Positions 1-8,758 of a DNA stretch of 64,000 nt are shown here, one piece after another; the first letter of the stretch is position 1; each line of letters starts with the position of its first letter. The notes beneath the pieces were generated by a model. That model saw nothing but the letters and a program-made list of their open reading frames with translations. It was not told the origin of the DNA and did not search any database. Source of the DNA: SLST01 sp964458555. GTDB taxonomy: Bacteria > Spirochaetota > Spirochaetia > DSM-27196 > SLST01. The stretch covers positions 62,001 through 126,000 of the forward strand of contig CAYWJH010000001.1 in the NCBI GenBank assembly GCA_964458555.1, given 5' to 3'. Both the position numbers and the translations under genes were made by a program.

Positions 1-699
1 AACGACGTCGTCGAAACCGACGTTGCCTTCGGCTTCGACAGCGCGATGTCGATCGCGAGCGAGGCGATCGATCGTCTCCACACGACGGCGACCAGCCACC
101 ACCGCATCATCGTCTGCGAGGTCATGGGGCACGACTCGGGCTGGCTCGCGCTGGGTGCCGGCCTCGCCGGCGGAGCGGACGTGGTTCTCATCCCGGAGAT
201 CCCCTACGATCTGGAGGCCGTCGCGGCGCATCTCCAGAAGCGACGCGAGTCGGGCAAACGCTTCAGCATCGTCGCCGTCGCCGAGGGAGCTCTTTCGAAG
301 GTGGAGGCGGCGAACGGCTGGCGCGAGCGCGAGGAGCGTCGCGTGGTGATCGAGCACGAGGAGACCGGACGTCCGTACCACCTCGTTCAGGAGCCGAAGG
401 CGAGTCGGATTGCGCGCGAGCTGCAGCGGCTCACCGGTACCGAGGCGCGCGTGACCTCGCTGGGCCACGTGCAGCGAGGCGGGAGCCCGTCGGCACGCGA
501 TCGGCTCCTCTCGACGCTTCTGGGAACGAAGGCGGCCGAGTTGCTCGCCGAGGGCACCTACAACGTGATGGTCGCCGTACGCGGCGAGTCGTGCGAGGCC
601 GTCCCGCTCGAGCGGGTGGCGGGCCGCAAGAGAGTGGTTCCGCGCGACCATTCGTGGGTGCGCTCGGCCCAGCTCGTGGGGACCTGTCTCGGCGAGTAG
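1..699 (+). CDS. pfkA: 6-phosphofructokinase, 3' part (5' end outside window)
   Basis: Phosphorylates fructose 6-phosphate in glycolysis (cytosol). The frame is open from base 1, so the N-terminal part with the nucleotide-binding GGD motif is cut off; 232 residues remain. Visible family signatures are MGHDSGW, the run GGADVVLIPEIPYD and GHVQRGGSPSA near the C-terminal half, all typical of the PFKA fold. The family contains ATP- and pyrophosphate-dependent members. The residues that separate them lie mostly upstream of the window, so the phosphoryl donor is not decided here. The next gene is convergent and starts its stop codon 8 bases away. Confidence 0.93.
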   Translation, partial: NDVVETDVAFGFDSAMSIASEAIDRLHTTATSHHRIIVCEVMGHDSGWLALGAGLAGGADVVLIPEIPYDLEAVAAHLQKRRESGKRFSIVAVAEGALSKVEAANGWREREERRVVIEHEETGRPYHLVQEPKASRIARELQRLTGTEARVTSLGHVQRGGSPSARDRLLSTLLGTKAAELLAEGTYNVMVAVRGESCEAVPLERVAGRKRVVPRDHSWVRSAQLVGTCLGE

Positions 700-706
700 C
701 GACGGG

Positions 707-1147
707 TCAGCGGGGTCTTCCAGCCGCGTCGAGAAACTCCTCCTTGAGGTAGATCATCTCGTAGCGACCTGAGTCGTCGAAATCGTCCTCATCGCCGCTG
801 CGCGCGGCGAAGAAGTAGAGGATGTCGTCCATGTCGTCGATCGATTCGACGACGGCGTAGCGGACGAAGTGCTCCCGGCTCAGGTCGAGCAGTCGTCCGT
901 TGAGCGGATACGGGCTGATCGAGTCGATCAACCCGCGAAAGGTGTTTCGAAGACCGCCGTAATAGGCGCGCGCGCGTCCGACGAGCTCGGGGCGACGACC
1001 ACCCTCGTCGCGGTATATTTCGAAGACGCCGGGTAGCGAGGGGACGCGCCCCCGGATCACCCGCTTCTCGAGACGCATGAGCGGGCTCCACCAGACGGTG
1101 AAATAGGCGGTGTCGTCGCGCAGGCGTTTCTCAACGTGTGGTTCCAC
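707..1147 (-). CDS. Conserved hypothetical protein, possibly degenerate GIY-YIG-like
   Basis: 146 residues, soluble, no signal peptide. Start chosen at GTG 1147 because a TATAGT box (1154-1159 on this strand) lies exactly 6 nt upstream; no ATG is available. Residues around LPGVFEIYR followed by LVGRARAYYGGLR faintly recall the GIY...YIG strand pattern with the key tyrosines replaced, so a catalytically dead GIY-YIG-like fold is a guess only. The C-terminus has an acidic DEDDFDD patch. It follows the Lon-domain gene on the same strand, 41 bases downstream of its stop. Confidence 0.6.
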   Translation of the reverse strand: MEPHVEKRLRDDTAYFTVWWSPLMRLEKRVIRGRVPSLPGVFEIYRDEGGRRPELVGRARAYYGGLRNTFRGLIDSISPYPLNGRLLDLSREHFVRYAVVESIDDMDDILYFFAARSGDEDDFDDSGRYEMIYLKEEFLDAAGRPR

Positions 1148-1188
1148 CCGTCCACTATACAGGATGAGATCCTCACGTCCAAAGCGCT

Positions 1189-1815
1189 TCAGTTGAGTAA
1201 GGAGCCCAGATCGATGTCCTGGTCGAGCACGCCCCGGATCCGCGCCTGGGTGACGAGGTCCTCGTTGATCCGCTCGAGTTCGGCGATCGAGCGTTCGAGG
1301 CGATCGTCGCTGCGCTCGATCTCGAGCAGCTCCTGCTTCGTGTCGAGCCCGAACTGGTCGAGCCCCGCGATGAGGAAGGAGAGCTGGGTGCCGGTCAGCG
1401 CACCGAGCGTCGCGCGGTCGAGCGAGACCTCCGCGTAGTAGGCGTACTTGAGAAGCTCGTTGACCGCCCGCCCGGCGAGCTTCTCGTCCTCGCCGGTGGC
1501 GTGGTCGTCGAGGTAGCGCACATCGGCCTCCAGGTAGAGTCCCGACTCGTCGAGGCGGTCGATGGTGAAGCGCTCGTGGCCCACCGCGAGAATGTCGAGC
1601 CTCCCGTCGTCGTAGCGCTTGATCACGCGGTCCACGATTGCCGAACACCCCACCTGCTGCATCGATTCGCCCCGGTGGTAGACGACGCCGAAGGGGACAT
1701 CCTCGTCGATGCACCGGTCTATGAGCGAGCGGTATCGCTCCTCGAATATGTGGAGCGGCAGCGGCACGCTGGGGAAGAGCACGAGCTGCAGCGGAAACAA
1801 ACCGATTCGATTCAT
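1189..1815 (-). CDS. Stand-alone Lon N-terminal (substrate-binding) domain protein
   Basis: 208 residues matching the LON substrate-binding domain found at the N-terminus of Lon protease: FPLQLVLFPSVPLPLHIFEE at residues 6-25, then the GCSAIVDRVI and GHERFTI strands. There is no AAA+ or Ser/Lys protease domain, so it is not a protease itself. Such single-domain proteins are common and their role is not established. The start is ATG 1815, with an overlapping in-frame GTG at 1818. A TATATT box (1824-1829) sits 5-8 nt upstream, so the mRNA is probably leaderless. The C-terminal third is helical (ERSIAELERINEDL). Confidence 0.85.
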   Translation of the reverse strand: MNRIGLFPLQLVLFPSVPLPLHIFEERYRSLIDRCIDEDVPFGVVYHRGESMQQVGCSAIVDRVIKRYDDGRLDILAVGHERFTIDRLDESGLYLEADVRYLDDHATGEDEKLAGRAVNELLKYAYYAEVSLDRATLGALTGTQLSFLIAGLDQFGLDTKQELLEIERSDDRLERSIAELERINEDLVTQARIRGVLDQDIDLGSLLN

Positions 1816-1865
1816 CACGCCGCAATATACTCAGATCGTCACGCGACGCCGAATCCGGAAACGTC

Positions 1866-1894
1866 CTGACAGCCCACGTCGGCAGCACTATACT
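1866..1894 (+). promoter_or_regulatory. Sigma-70-like promoter of the ComFB-like operon
   Basis: CTGACA (1866-1871), a 17-nt spacer, and TATACT (1889-1894). The predicted start of transcription is only about 6 nt before ATG 1907. Confidence 0.65.
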
Positions 1895-1906
1895 TGCGGG
1901 TAGGCC

Positions 1907-2656
1907 ATGAGACTCAAGAATTACCAGGAAGACGTCGTATTCCGGGCGATCGAGATCGCGCTGGAGGATCAGCCGGAGTTGCTCTCCGACGACGCGTTTG
2001 TCAACGACGTTGCTGCCTACGTGCTGAACCGCGTCCCGCCGCGCTACGTGATGAGCGAGCGCGGATTCCTCCGTCTCGCGCTCGAGCATAGCGACGAGGC
2101 GAACGGAGATCGCTCGCTCGCGAACGTGATCGAGCTCATGATGCTCGTGAACCGGGGCGTGGAGATCGTGGGATGCCGCCGGTCGGCCGTTCCGGACGAG
2201 TCCGCCGCGCCGGATCCCACCCGACTCACCGGACTCGAAGGCGGGTTGACCGCGGAGCCGACGCTCGAATACGTGCACAACTACCCGCAGATCATCGGGC
2301 GCGTGGTGGACGCCGAGAGCGGTTCGCCGGTCGTCGACGCGACGGTGACGCTGTTCATCGACGGAGATCTCGTGCCCCCGGCGGCGAAGGGCTGGCAGAA
2401 CCCGTACGTAACACACGAGCAGACGAGGGGACACTTCAGCTTCTGGCCGCGCGCTGCGAAAAGCGACGCGCTCGAGCTCCACGGTCAGATGCTCTTCACC
2501 GTCGACCACCCCGCCTACGAACCGTTTTCGCACGCCGAGCCGGTCACCACCCACGCCGCGTTCGACGCCGCCCGGACGATCAGCGGCGACCGGATCGTGT
2601 CGCTTCGGACCTTTGCGCTCACACCGTGCGCCGGGGACGCGGGGGGGCGCTCGTGA
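1907..2656 (+). CDS. ComFB-like protein with C-terminal transthyretin-like domain
   Basis: 249 residues. Residues 1-60 (MRLKNYQEDVVF, then NDVAAYVLNRVPPRYV and SERGF) follow the pattern of the late-competence ComFB family, small helical proteins lately discussed as cyclic-dinucleotide receptors. The second half (from about residue 128, IIGRVVDAESGSPVVDATV) looks like a carboxypeptidase-regulatory/transthyretin-like beta-sandwich, normally extracytoplasmic, yet no signal peptide is present. First gene of a three-gene overlapping operon; its stop overlaps the GTG of the next gene (GTGA). The ComFB assignment rests on motif similarity read by eye. Confidence 0.7.
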   Translation: MRLKNYQEDVVFRAIEIALEDQPELLSDDAFVNDVAAYVLNRVPPRYVMSERGFLRLALEHSDEANGDRSLANVIELMMLVNRGVEIVGCRRSAVPDESAAPDPTRLTGLEGGLTAEPTLEYVHNYPQIIGRVVDAESGSPVVDATVTLFIDGDLVPPAAKGWQNPYVTHEQTRGHFSFWPRAAKSDALELHGQMLFTVDHPAYEPFSHAEPVTTHAAFDAARTISGDRIVSLRTFALTPCAGDAGGRS

Positions 2657-3108
2657 AGGGTCGCGACCTCCTCTCGCTCTCCTTCCGCGTGATCGGCGCG
2701 CTGTTCGCGTCGATCGGCGCGATCGTCGTGGCGAGCACGCTCGTCTTTCTCGCGCGCGCCGAGCCGGTCGCAGGGACCGTCGTCGACTACGCCGTGGAGC
2801 AGAACTCGATCACCTTTCTCCAGGGCAGCGAGCCGACGGGGCTGCTGTACTACCCGATCGTCGAATACTCGGCGGGGGGCGAGGAGCACCGAGTGACCGG
2901 ACGAACCGGCCGGACATCCCGCACGTGGGAGCCGGGTGAGCGGCTGGCCGTTCTCGTCGCGCGCGGCAACCCGCAGAAGGCACGCATCAATACGGTCTTC
3001 GGCGTCTGGGGCAGCGCGATCATCCTCGGTGGGCTGGGCGCGCTCTTCCTGCTGTTGAGCGTTCTCGCGCCGTTCGGGTTCCGAGGAGCGCGTCGTGAGC
3101 AGGGCTGA
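2653..3108 (+). CDS. DUF3592-like membrane protein
   Basis: 151 residues. An N-terminal membrane helix (about residues 8-33, VIGALFASIGAIVVAST), a soluble extracytoplasmic middle part with the DUF3592-like strand pattern (GTVVDYAVEQ, YYPIVEYSAGG, ERLAVLVARGNPQKARI) and a second helix near the C-terminus. Function of the family is unknown. The GTG start overlaps the stop of the ComFB-like gene by 4 bases, so translation is probably coupled. Confidence 0.75.
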   Translation: MKGRDLLSLSFRVIGALFASIGAIVVASTLVFLARAEPVAGTVVDYAVEQNSITFLQGSEPTGLLYYPIVEYSAGGEEHRVTGRTGRTSRTWEPGERLAVLVARGNPQKARINTVFGVWGSAIILGGLGALFLLLSVLAPFGFRGARREQG

Positions 3109-3487
3109 GGAGATCAGACGCGATCAGGAGCGTGCGGAGGCCGCGCGTCCGGCGATTCTCGAATGGCTCCGCGAGGGGCGCGAACCGCTCGACGTATCGC
3201 ACGAGGTGAGCGAGCGCTTCGACGTGGAAGAGTCGCAGGCGTACCGATGGGTCGCCTACATCGCCGAGGACTTCGAGCGCCGGCGGCGCCGGATCGCGTT
3301 CATCGGGCTCTCGTTGTTGTGGCCCGGTATGCTCGTGCTCGTCGCCGGCCCGGCGCTCTGGCTCTTCGGCGTTCCAGGACCCGGGATCACCTTCTGGCTG
3401 CTCGGGCTCGTCGTGGGGGTGCCGCTTTCCTCCGCAGGCGCGTGGCTTTCTACCTCGGCACGACGTCTCGTGCGCGTTACGCTCTGA
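3095..3487 (+). CDS. Small membrane protein with N-terminal helical cytoplasmic segment
   Basis: 130 residues, not assigned to a family. Residues 1-68 are charged and helical (DVSHEVSERFDVEESQAYRW resembles a short helix-turn-helix-like segment); two hydrophobic helices follow (about 70-92 and 95-118). The GTG start at 3095 lies inside the end of the upstream gene (14-base overlap), which makes it the third member of the ComFB-like operon. The combination suggests a membrane-associated module of unknown purpose. Confidence 0.7.
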   Translation: MSRAEEIRRDQERAEAARPAILEWLREGREPLDVSHEVSERFDVEESQAYRWVAYIAEDFERRRRRIAFIGLSLLWPGMLVLVAGPALWLFGVPGPGITFWLLGLVVGVPLSSAGAWLSTSARRLVRVTL

Positions 3488-3554
3488 CGAGCGGTACGAC
3501 GCGCGAACCACTCGCGCACGAGCGGGTGAAACCCGTCGAGCGGGTCCGAGCCGC

Positions 3555-3809
3555 TCATCGCAGCGGGTCTTCGGTGTGCTCGGCGAGGTCCTCGGGGAAG
3601 AGCTGCTCGAGATGGTAGCGTGTGACGTACTCGTTGCGGGTCTCGTCGCTCGAGATCCCGCGCACCCGGTAGGCGAGCATGCGCACGGTGGCGACCGGTG
3701 TCGCGAGCGGTCTGCCGGACACGTCGACGAGCTGGTTGAATCGAAGCGGCCAGTCGATCTCCTGCGTGTCGCCCTCCGGGTAGACGAGGATGCGCGTGTC
3801 GTACTTCAT
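3555..3809 (-). CDS. Conserved hypothetical protein
   Basis: 84 residues. The start at ATG 3809 is chosen over an upstream in-frame codon because GGGAGG precedes it by a normal distance. Soluble, mixed charge, no recognisable motif; begins MKYDTRILVYPEGDTQEI and contains a basic/aromatic stretch around RNEYVTRYHLEQLF. Convergent with the small membrane gene and divergent from the transporter genes. No function can be proposed. Confidence 0.6.
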   Translation of the reverse strand: MKYDTRILVYPEGDTQEIDWPLRFNQLVDVSGRPLATPVATVRMLAYRVRGISSDETRNEYVTRYHLEQLFPEDLAEHTEDPLR

Positions 3810-3915
3810 TGACCCTCCCGGTCTCGCTGATGATCTTATCACACGGCCGGGGCGCGGGGTTCAACCCTTCCAATCAACTGAGGTATCCTGCGGGGACCGT
3901 TGCAAAGGAGCTCAC

Positions 3916-4095
3916 ATGAAAGGCCGAACCTTCCTGATCTTGGCCCTGGCTATTGCCGCGGTCGACATTCTCGTGCCGTATCTCGTGCTTGCCCGGACCG
4001 GCAGTTTCGCGGCGAGCTTCCTGTTCTGGTGCGTGATCACACTCGCGATGATCGTCTACGCCGGGATCGTCACGCGACCCTGGAGGAACCGCTGA
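3916..4095 (+). CDS. Small two-helix membrane protein, partner of the symporter
   Basis: 59 residues with two hydrophobic helices (about 5-25 and 30-51) and a basic C-terminal tail (TRPWRNR). A strong AAAGGAG precedes ATG 3916. Its TGA overlaps the ATG of the sodium:solute symporter (TGATG), so the two are translationally coupled. Short membrane proteins of this kind (for example YhdT next to PanF) are known next to SSS-family symporters; a subunit or assembly role is an inference from that pattern. Confidence 0.75.
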   Translation: MKGRTFLILALAIAAVDILVPYLVLARTGSFAASFLFWCVITLAMIVYAGIVTRPWRNR

Positions 4096-5558
4096 TGTCT
4101 GCCCTCTTCGTCATCGTCGCGATGATCGCCTGGACGGTCGTCGCCATGCTGATTGCCGCCGCGGCTCGGCGCGGTATGGGCAAAGGCGCGAGCGAGTTCT
4201 TCCTCGGTGGTCGTCGCATCCGGGGATTCGTCTCCGGCATGACCTACGCCGCCACGACGTACAGCGCCTTCATGCTCGTGGGTCTGGTCGGGCTCACGTA
4301 TCGCAGCGGCGTGGGCGCGCTGGGTTTCGAGATGACCTATCTCGTCTTCACGGTCCTCTTCCTGCTCGTTTTCGGTCCCCGCTTCTGGCTTGTCGGCGAG
4401 CGCTACGGGCATATCACTCCCCCCGAGCTTCTCGGCGCGCGCTACGAGAGCAAGTGGGTCGCGTTCACCGGGGCGCTGATCAGCTTCATCATGCTGATCC
4501 CGTACTCATCGGTGCAGCTCATCGGAGCGGGGCTGCTCGTTTCCGGTCTGACCGGCGGTGCGGTCCCCTTCTTCGTCGGCGTGTTCATCATGGCGTTCCT
4601 GTCGGGAGTGACCGCGATCTGGGCGGGGATGAGATCGGTATCGTGGACGGACGCCGTCCAGGCGATCACGATGATCGTCACGAGCATCGTCGCCGTGCTC
4701 TTCGTCTTCTACCGGTTCTTCGACGGCCCGGTCGGGTTCGTTACGACGATCACCGAGACGCAGCCCGAGCTACTCGAGTTCACCTGGTCGCCGGCGCTCT
4801 TCGTCGGGCTGACACTGCCCTGGGCGTTCTTTGCGCTGACGAACCCGCAGGTCTCTCAACGCCTGTTCATCCCGGACCGGCTCGGCAGCATGCGCCGCAT
4901 GATCCTCTACTTCGCCGCGTTCGGGTTTCTCTACACGATCATCGCGACGCTCTTCGGTTTCGCAGCGTCGAATATCATTCCCGGACTCGAGAACCCGGAC
5001 CGCGCGATGCCGGAGTTGCTCGCGCGCCTGCCCGCCGGCCTGTCGGTGATCATCTTCATCGGTGTCTTCGCCGCGGCGTCGAGCACGCTCGGGTCGATCG
5101 TCCTGACGCTGAGCTCGCTGTTCACCCGCGACGTCGTCAAGGTCATCCGCCCGGAGATCAGCGAGGCGAGCGAACGGAGGCTCGCTCAGCTCGCGATGGT
5201 CGTTCTGCTCGTCCTCTGCATCGGCTTCGCGTCGCTGCAACTGGGGCTCATCGCGGTCCTTTCGAGCATGGCGAGCGGCGGACTCCTGGTGATGGCGCCG
5301 GCGATCATCGGTGCGTTCTTCTGGAAGCGCGCGACCGCCGCCGGCGCGCTGGTCTCCATGATCGTCGGGGCGCTCGTGACCGGGGTGCTCTACCTGACCG
5401 GATACTACCCGCTGGGATGGTGGCCGCCGGTGTGGGGCGGGGGGCTGACCGCCGTGCTCTTCGTAGTCGTGAGCTTCGCCACCTCGCCACCTGTTGGAGG
5501 CGCGGCGTTCGTAGACCGTCTCAACGCCGACATGGCCGAGCGCGGCCTGCCGTCGTAG
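4095..5558 (+). CDS. Sodium:solute symporter (SSS family)
   Basis: 487 residues, about 13 hydrophobic segments, inner membrane. The early signature SEFFLGGRRIRGFVSGMTYAA and the segment FAAASSTLGSIVLTLSSL are typical of the SSS (LeuT-fold) family; the latter carries the serine pair that forms the second sodium site in relatives. Length is normal for the family. The substrate cannot be told: the pairing with a small upstream protein recalls PanF (pantothenate) and acetate/monocarboxylate systems, but this is weak evidence. No regulatory or catabolic gene adjoins it. Confidence 0.9.
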   Translation: MSALFVIVAMIAWTVVAMLIAAAARRGMGKGASEFFLGGRRIRGFVSGMTYAATTYSAFMLVGLVGLTYRSGVGALGFEMTYLVFTVLFLLVFGPRFWLVGERYGHITPPELLGARYESKWVAFTGALISFIMLIPYSSVQLIGAGLLVSGLTGGAVPFFVGVFIMAFLSGVTAIWAGMRSVSWTDAVQAITMIVTSIVAVLFVFYRFFDGPVGFVTTITETQPELLEFTWSPALFVGLTLPWAFFALTNPQVSQRLFIPDRLGSMRRMILYFAAFGFLYTIIATLFGFAASNIIPGLENPDRAMPELLARLPAGLSVIIFIGVFAAASSTLGSIVLTLSSLFTRDVVKVIRPEISEASERRLAQLAMVVLLVLCIGFASLQLGLIAVLSSMASGGLLVMAPAIIGAFFWKRATAAGALVSMIVGALVTGVLYLTGYYPLGWWPPVWGGGLTAVLFVVVSFATSPPVGGAAFVDRLNADMAERGLPS

Positions 5559-5669
5559 CGGAAGTCCGGTTGCAGATCGCCGTTCGTTGGCCGATAATCG
5601 GGGTAGTGAAAGCGAACGCGCGTTCTCCCAAAGCGACGATCCTGTCTCGCGCTGCATCCGGAGGTGACG

Positions 5670-7352
5670 ATGTCCGGGCTGTCTGAGGGGATCCAGGCTC
5701 GGCTCCGGGCGCTCGCCGACACCTTCGGCGAAGAGCTGCCGAGGCGCATGCAGCAGATCGTCGACAGCGCCCGGTCCGCGCTCGGCGAGGAGACGACGAT
5801 CGAGGCGGTCCGAGCGCTGCGTCATCACGCGCATAAGCTCGCCGGCTCGGCGGCAACGTTCGGCTTCCACCACGTTACCGCGTGCGCGAAGCGACTCGAG
5901 CACGCGCTCGACGCGGTGCTCGAAGAAAAGCGGATCCCTACGCGCGAGGAGCGACGTCAAATCCGGATGTTCGTCGCCGAGCTGAGCGAGTCCACGAGGT
6001 CGCACGCGTCGACCGCGGGCGTCGAGGAGCTCGAACAGGTCGACGACGACGGCCACCCCGTTGCCGAGGCGACCCCGGGCCGGACGCAGGAGACCGACGA
6101 CGGCCACCGTCGTATCGTCCTGCTCGTCCACTCGAACGAGCTGTCTGACACGCTGAGCGAACGGTTCACCTTCTACGGGTTCGAGACGGTCGTCATCGAC
6201 GGTCCGCAGCGGCTCTCGGAGACGATGTGCACGGGATGCCATACGGCGCTCATCGTCGACGTGTCGCTCATCGAGAACGACTCCGCGGTCGCCGAGCGAA
6301 TAACGTCCATCCACGCGAATGCAGGCGGCCGTTTCCACGTCGTCTACGTCTCCGACCGTGACGACTTTTCCGTCCGGTTGCTCGCGGTTCGCACCGCCGG
6401 TGCGGCGTTCTTCAGCTCTCCGGTCGACACGCATCGCGTGATCGACACCGTCGACGGGCTCACCTCCGGCGGAGCCGGCGAACCGTACCACATCCTCATC
6501 GTGGACGACGACACCGAGCAGGTCTCCTACCACGCGCTCATCCTGCAGCGCGCTGGGATGATCACCTCCGTCGTATCCGATCCAAACTACATGTTTTCCG
6601 TGCTCATCGAGGCGAAGCCCGACCTCATCCTGATGGATATGTATATGCCCGGCTGTACGGGGCCGGAGCTCGCCTCGCTCATCCGCCAGCAGGAAGCGTT
6701 CGTCGGGATCCCCATCGTTTTTCTGTCGGTCGAGACCGACGAGGACAAGCAGTTCGAGGCCGTGAGCCGGGGAGGCGACGGGTTCCTCTGCAAGCCGATA
6801 AAGCCGGAGCATCTCGTGACCGCCGTGTCCAACCGCGTCGAGCGGATTCGCAGCATGCGTTTCTTCATGGAGCGCGATTCGCTTACCGGCTTGCTCAACC
6901 ACACGCACCTGATGCAGAGCCTCTCGACCGAGGTGCAACGCGCAGAGCGGGTACAGCGGCCTCTGTGCTTTGCCATGATCGACATAGACCACTTCAAGCG
7001 GGTCAACGATACCTACGGGCACCTCACTGGCGACCGGGTGCTCAAGAACCTTTCCCGACTGCTCACCGAGCGGCTGCGCAAGACCGACGTGATCGGACGC
7101 TACGGCGGCGAGGAGTTCGGAATCGTCATGTTCAACGTAGACGTCGACAACGCGAAGCGGATCGTCGACGCGATCCGGAACGACTTCGCGAAGGTCGTCC
7201 ACGAGGCCGGCGAACGCCAGTTCAGCGTCACCTTCTCGTGCGGCATCGCGAGCTTTCCTACCTACGACGGACCCGGCCCCTTGAGCGAGACCGCCGATCG
7301 CGCGCTCTACCTTGCTAAGGAGGAAGGGCGCAACCGCGTCAGCGCGCTCTGA
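5670..7352 (+). CDS. HPt-receiver-GGDEF protein (probable diguanylate cyclase)
   Basis: 560 residues, cytosolic. Order: HPt domain (about 10-115) with phospho-accepting H55 in HKLAGSA; a degenerate receiver-like domain (about 145-265) lacking the acidic pair and the conserved lysine; an intact receiver (about 272-390, VDDD, LMDMYMPG, CKPI); and GGDEF (about 395-560) with GGEEF at 479-483. RKTD lies 5 residues before GGEEF, matching the product-inhibition I-site. It should make c-di-GMP under phosphorelay control. ATG 5670 is preferred over GTG 5664 because GGAGG sits 5 nt upstream. An HPt at the N-terminus of a GGDEF protein is uncommon. Confidence 0.9.
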   Translation: MSGLSEGIQARLRALADTFGEELPRRMQQIVDSARSALGEETTIEAVRALRHHAHKLAGSAATFGFHHVTACAKRLEHALDAVLEEKRIPTREERRQIRMFVAELSESTRSHASTAGVEELEQVDDDGHPVAEATPGRTQETDDGHRRIVLLVHSNELSDTLSERFTFYGFETVVIDGPQRLSETMCTGCHTALIVDVSLIENDSAVAERITSIHANAGGRFHVVYVSDRDDFSVRLLAVRTAGAAFFSSPVDTHRVIDTVDGLTSGGAGEPYHILIVDDDTEQVSYHALILQRAGMITSVVSDPNYMFSVLIEAKPDLILMDMYMPGCTGPELASLIRQQEAFVGIPIVFLSVETDEDKQFEAVSRGGDGFLCKPIKPEHLVTAVSNRVERIRSMRFFMERDSLTGLLNHTHLMQSLSTEVQRAERVQRPLCFAMIDIDHFKRVNDTYGHLTGDRVLKNLSRLLTERLRKTDVIGRYGGEEFGIVMFNVDVDNAKRIVDAIRNDFAKVVHEAGERQFSVTFSCGIASFPTYDGPGPLSETADRALYLAKEEGRNRVSAL

Positions 7353-7353
7353 C

Positions 7354-7950
7354 TCACTCGCTCGCCGTGCGGAGCGCTCGGCGATTCGTCACGCGAAAGT
7401 CGACCGAGCACCACCACGGCTCGCTCGTGCTCGACATGAACCACTGTTCCTCCCAGACGCGCCTGACGGTCATCGACCGCGCCTCGGCGCCGCGGCTCCA
7501 CGCCTCCTGCAGCCTCCCCGCGACCGCCTGCGGGTCGACGCCCTCGTCTTCGGGCATCGGCTCTGCCTCGCAGACGCCCGTAGCACCGCCGGGGAGTACC
7601 GCGAGCAGGACGCGCAGGCGGGCTTCGGCCGCCCCGGCGGGGAAGGCGGTCGGGAAGTCGGGCGCGAGGGCGAGGGCGGAGTCCATGCAGATCGTTCGAT
7701 CGCGCGCGTGTGGACCCGCGATCACGAGCGGGGCCGGGAGGCGGGCGGGCATGACCGTGTTTTCAGAGGAGCGCGACGTCGCGCCTCCCGCCGCCCCGTC
7801 GAGCTCGCGCCCGGCGAGCAGCACGGCGGGCGGAAGCGCCTGGCTACTCACCGCCCCCGACAGCGAGAACACGAGTTGCTGCAGGCGGGAGAGCTCGGCC
7901 TCGACGTTACCGGGCAGTCTGAGGACGGTGAGCAGGTAGTGGTGCTCCAC
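7354..7950 (-). CDS. Hypothetical protein
   Basis: 198 residues from GTG 7950. Begins VEHHYLLTVLRLPGNVEAEL and contains ALPPAVLLAG, which vaguely resembles the N-terminal strands of 2H-phosphoesterase (LigT-like) proteins, but the two HxT/S motifs are absent, so I do not assign it. No signal peptide or membrane helix. Its stop is 2 bases from the stop of the convergent GGDEF gene, and it is divergent from the nucleotidyltransferase-like gene with a 40-base spacer. Confidence 0.55.
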   Translation of the reverse strand: MEHHYLLTVLRLPGNVEAELSRLQQLVFSLSGAVSSQALPPAVLLAGRELDGAAGGATSRSSENTVMPARLPAPLVIAGPHARDRTICMDSALALAPDFPTAFPAGAAEARLRVLLAVLPGGATGVCEAEPMPEDEGVDPQAVAGRLQEAWSRGAEARSMTVRRVWEEQWFMSSTSEPWWCSVDFRVTNRRALRTASE

Positions 7951-7990
7951 ACCGCTATGGTAGTATGGAGCGGGGAGTGTGGACAGAGCC

Positions 7991-8755
7991 ATGAAGCAGA
8001 AGGCACGAGCAGCAGTCGATCGGCTCCGGGCGGCGCTGGAAGGTTGGCAGGAAATCACCGCGGTCGGGCTGCACGCCTACGGCGACGACCTCTACGACCC
8101 GTACTTCTCGCTCAGCTTCGACGTGTACACGAAAACGGACGTGCGCGAGCCGGCTGCGCGCGAGGTTGCCTTCGGAGACGTGGGTGCGTTCGAGAGCTCG
8201 ATCCTCACGCACAAGGACCGCTTCCTCCTCAACGAGATTCCCGTGCGCCTCGAATACAAGCTCACCGGGCGTTTCGACGGTCTCGTCTCCGCGGCGCTGA
8301 ACGGCGAGTGCCGGTTGCGCGATGCGAGCACGTACGCGTTTCGGCGCGTGGTCGACGCGGAGACGGTGCTCTCGCGCGGCGAGTGGTTCGCCACGATACG
8401 CTCGAGCCTCGCGAGGCTTCCGGATCGATTCTGGACCGAGTTGCGGTTCGCCCAGGAAGCGACCGCCGAGCACCTGTACGCCGACGTCTCCGCGGCGGCG
8501 ATGCGCAACGACGCGTTCTACTACACCATGGCCGCCGGGCGGTTCCTCGTGGGCCTCTGCGCGCTTTTGTTTACGATCAACCGCCGGTTCGAGCCGTCGC
8601 CGCGACGGTTCCGCGGCGAGGTCCTCGACCTCCCCATTCTGCCCGACTCCTTTCCCGCAAACCTGGAGAACTTCGTACGCCAGGAATCCAGCTTGAGTAT
8701 GGCGCAACGGGCCGAGCTTGCCGAATTGATGGTAACGAGCGTACTTTCTCTCTAA
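7991..8755 (+). CDS. DUF4037-like / nucleotidyltransferase-fold protein
   Basis: 254 residues. Starts at ATG 7991. The middle part (RFDGLVSAAL, VLSRGEWFATIRSSL) and the segment LLFTINRRFEPSPRR resemble the C-terminal helical part of DUF4037 proteins, which are linked to a nucleotidyltransferase fold. The N-terminus (LYDPYFSLSFDVYTK) could be the beta strands carrying acidic residues, but a clean GSxxxGxxDxD motif is not visible, so activity is doubtful. The lipoprotein gene follows after 3 bases, suggesting an operon. Confidence 0.6.
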   Translation: MKQKARAAVDRLRAALEGWQEITAVGLHAYGDDLYDPYFSLSFDVYTKTDVREPAAREVAFGDVGAFESSILTHKDRFLLNEIPVRLEYKLTGRFDGLVSAALNGECRLRDASTYAFRRVVDAETVLSRGEWFATIRSSLARLPDRFWTELRFAQEATAEHLYADVSAAAMRNDAFYYTMAAGRFLVGLCALLFTINRRFEPSPRRFRGEVLDLPILPDSFPANLENFVRQESSLSMAQRAELAELMVTSVLSL

Positions 8756-8758
8756 TCT

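Noticed and set aside
4770..7202. 810-codon minus-strand frame across the symporter and GGDEF genes
   Set aside because: Shadow frame; no domain character, and it runs antisense to two recognised genes.
7354..7950. 2H phosphoesterase (LigT-like) call
   Set aside because: Some strand similarity but neither HxT/S motif is present.
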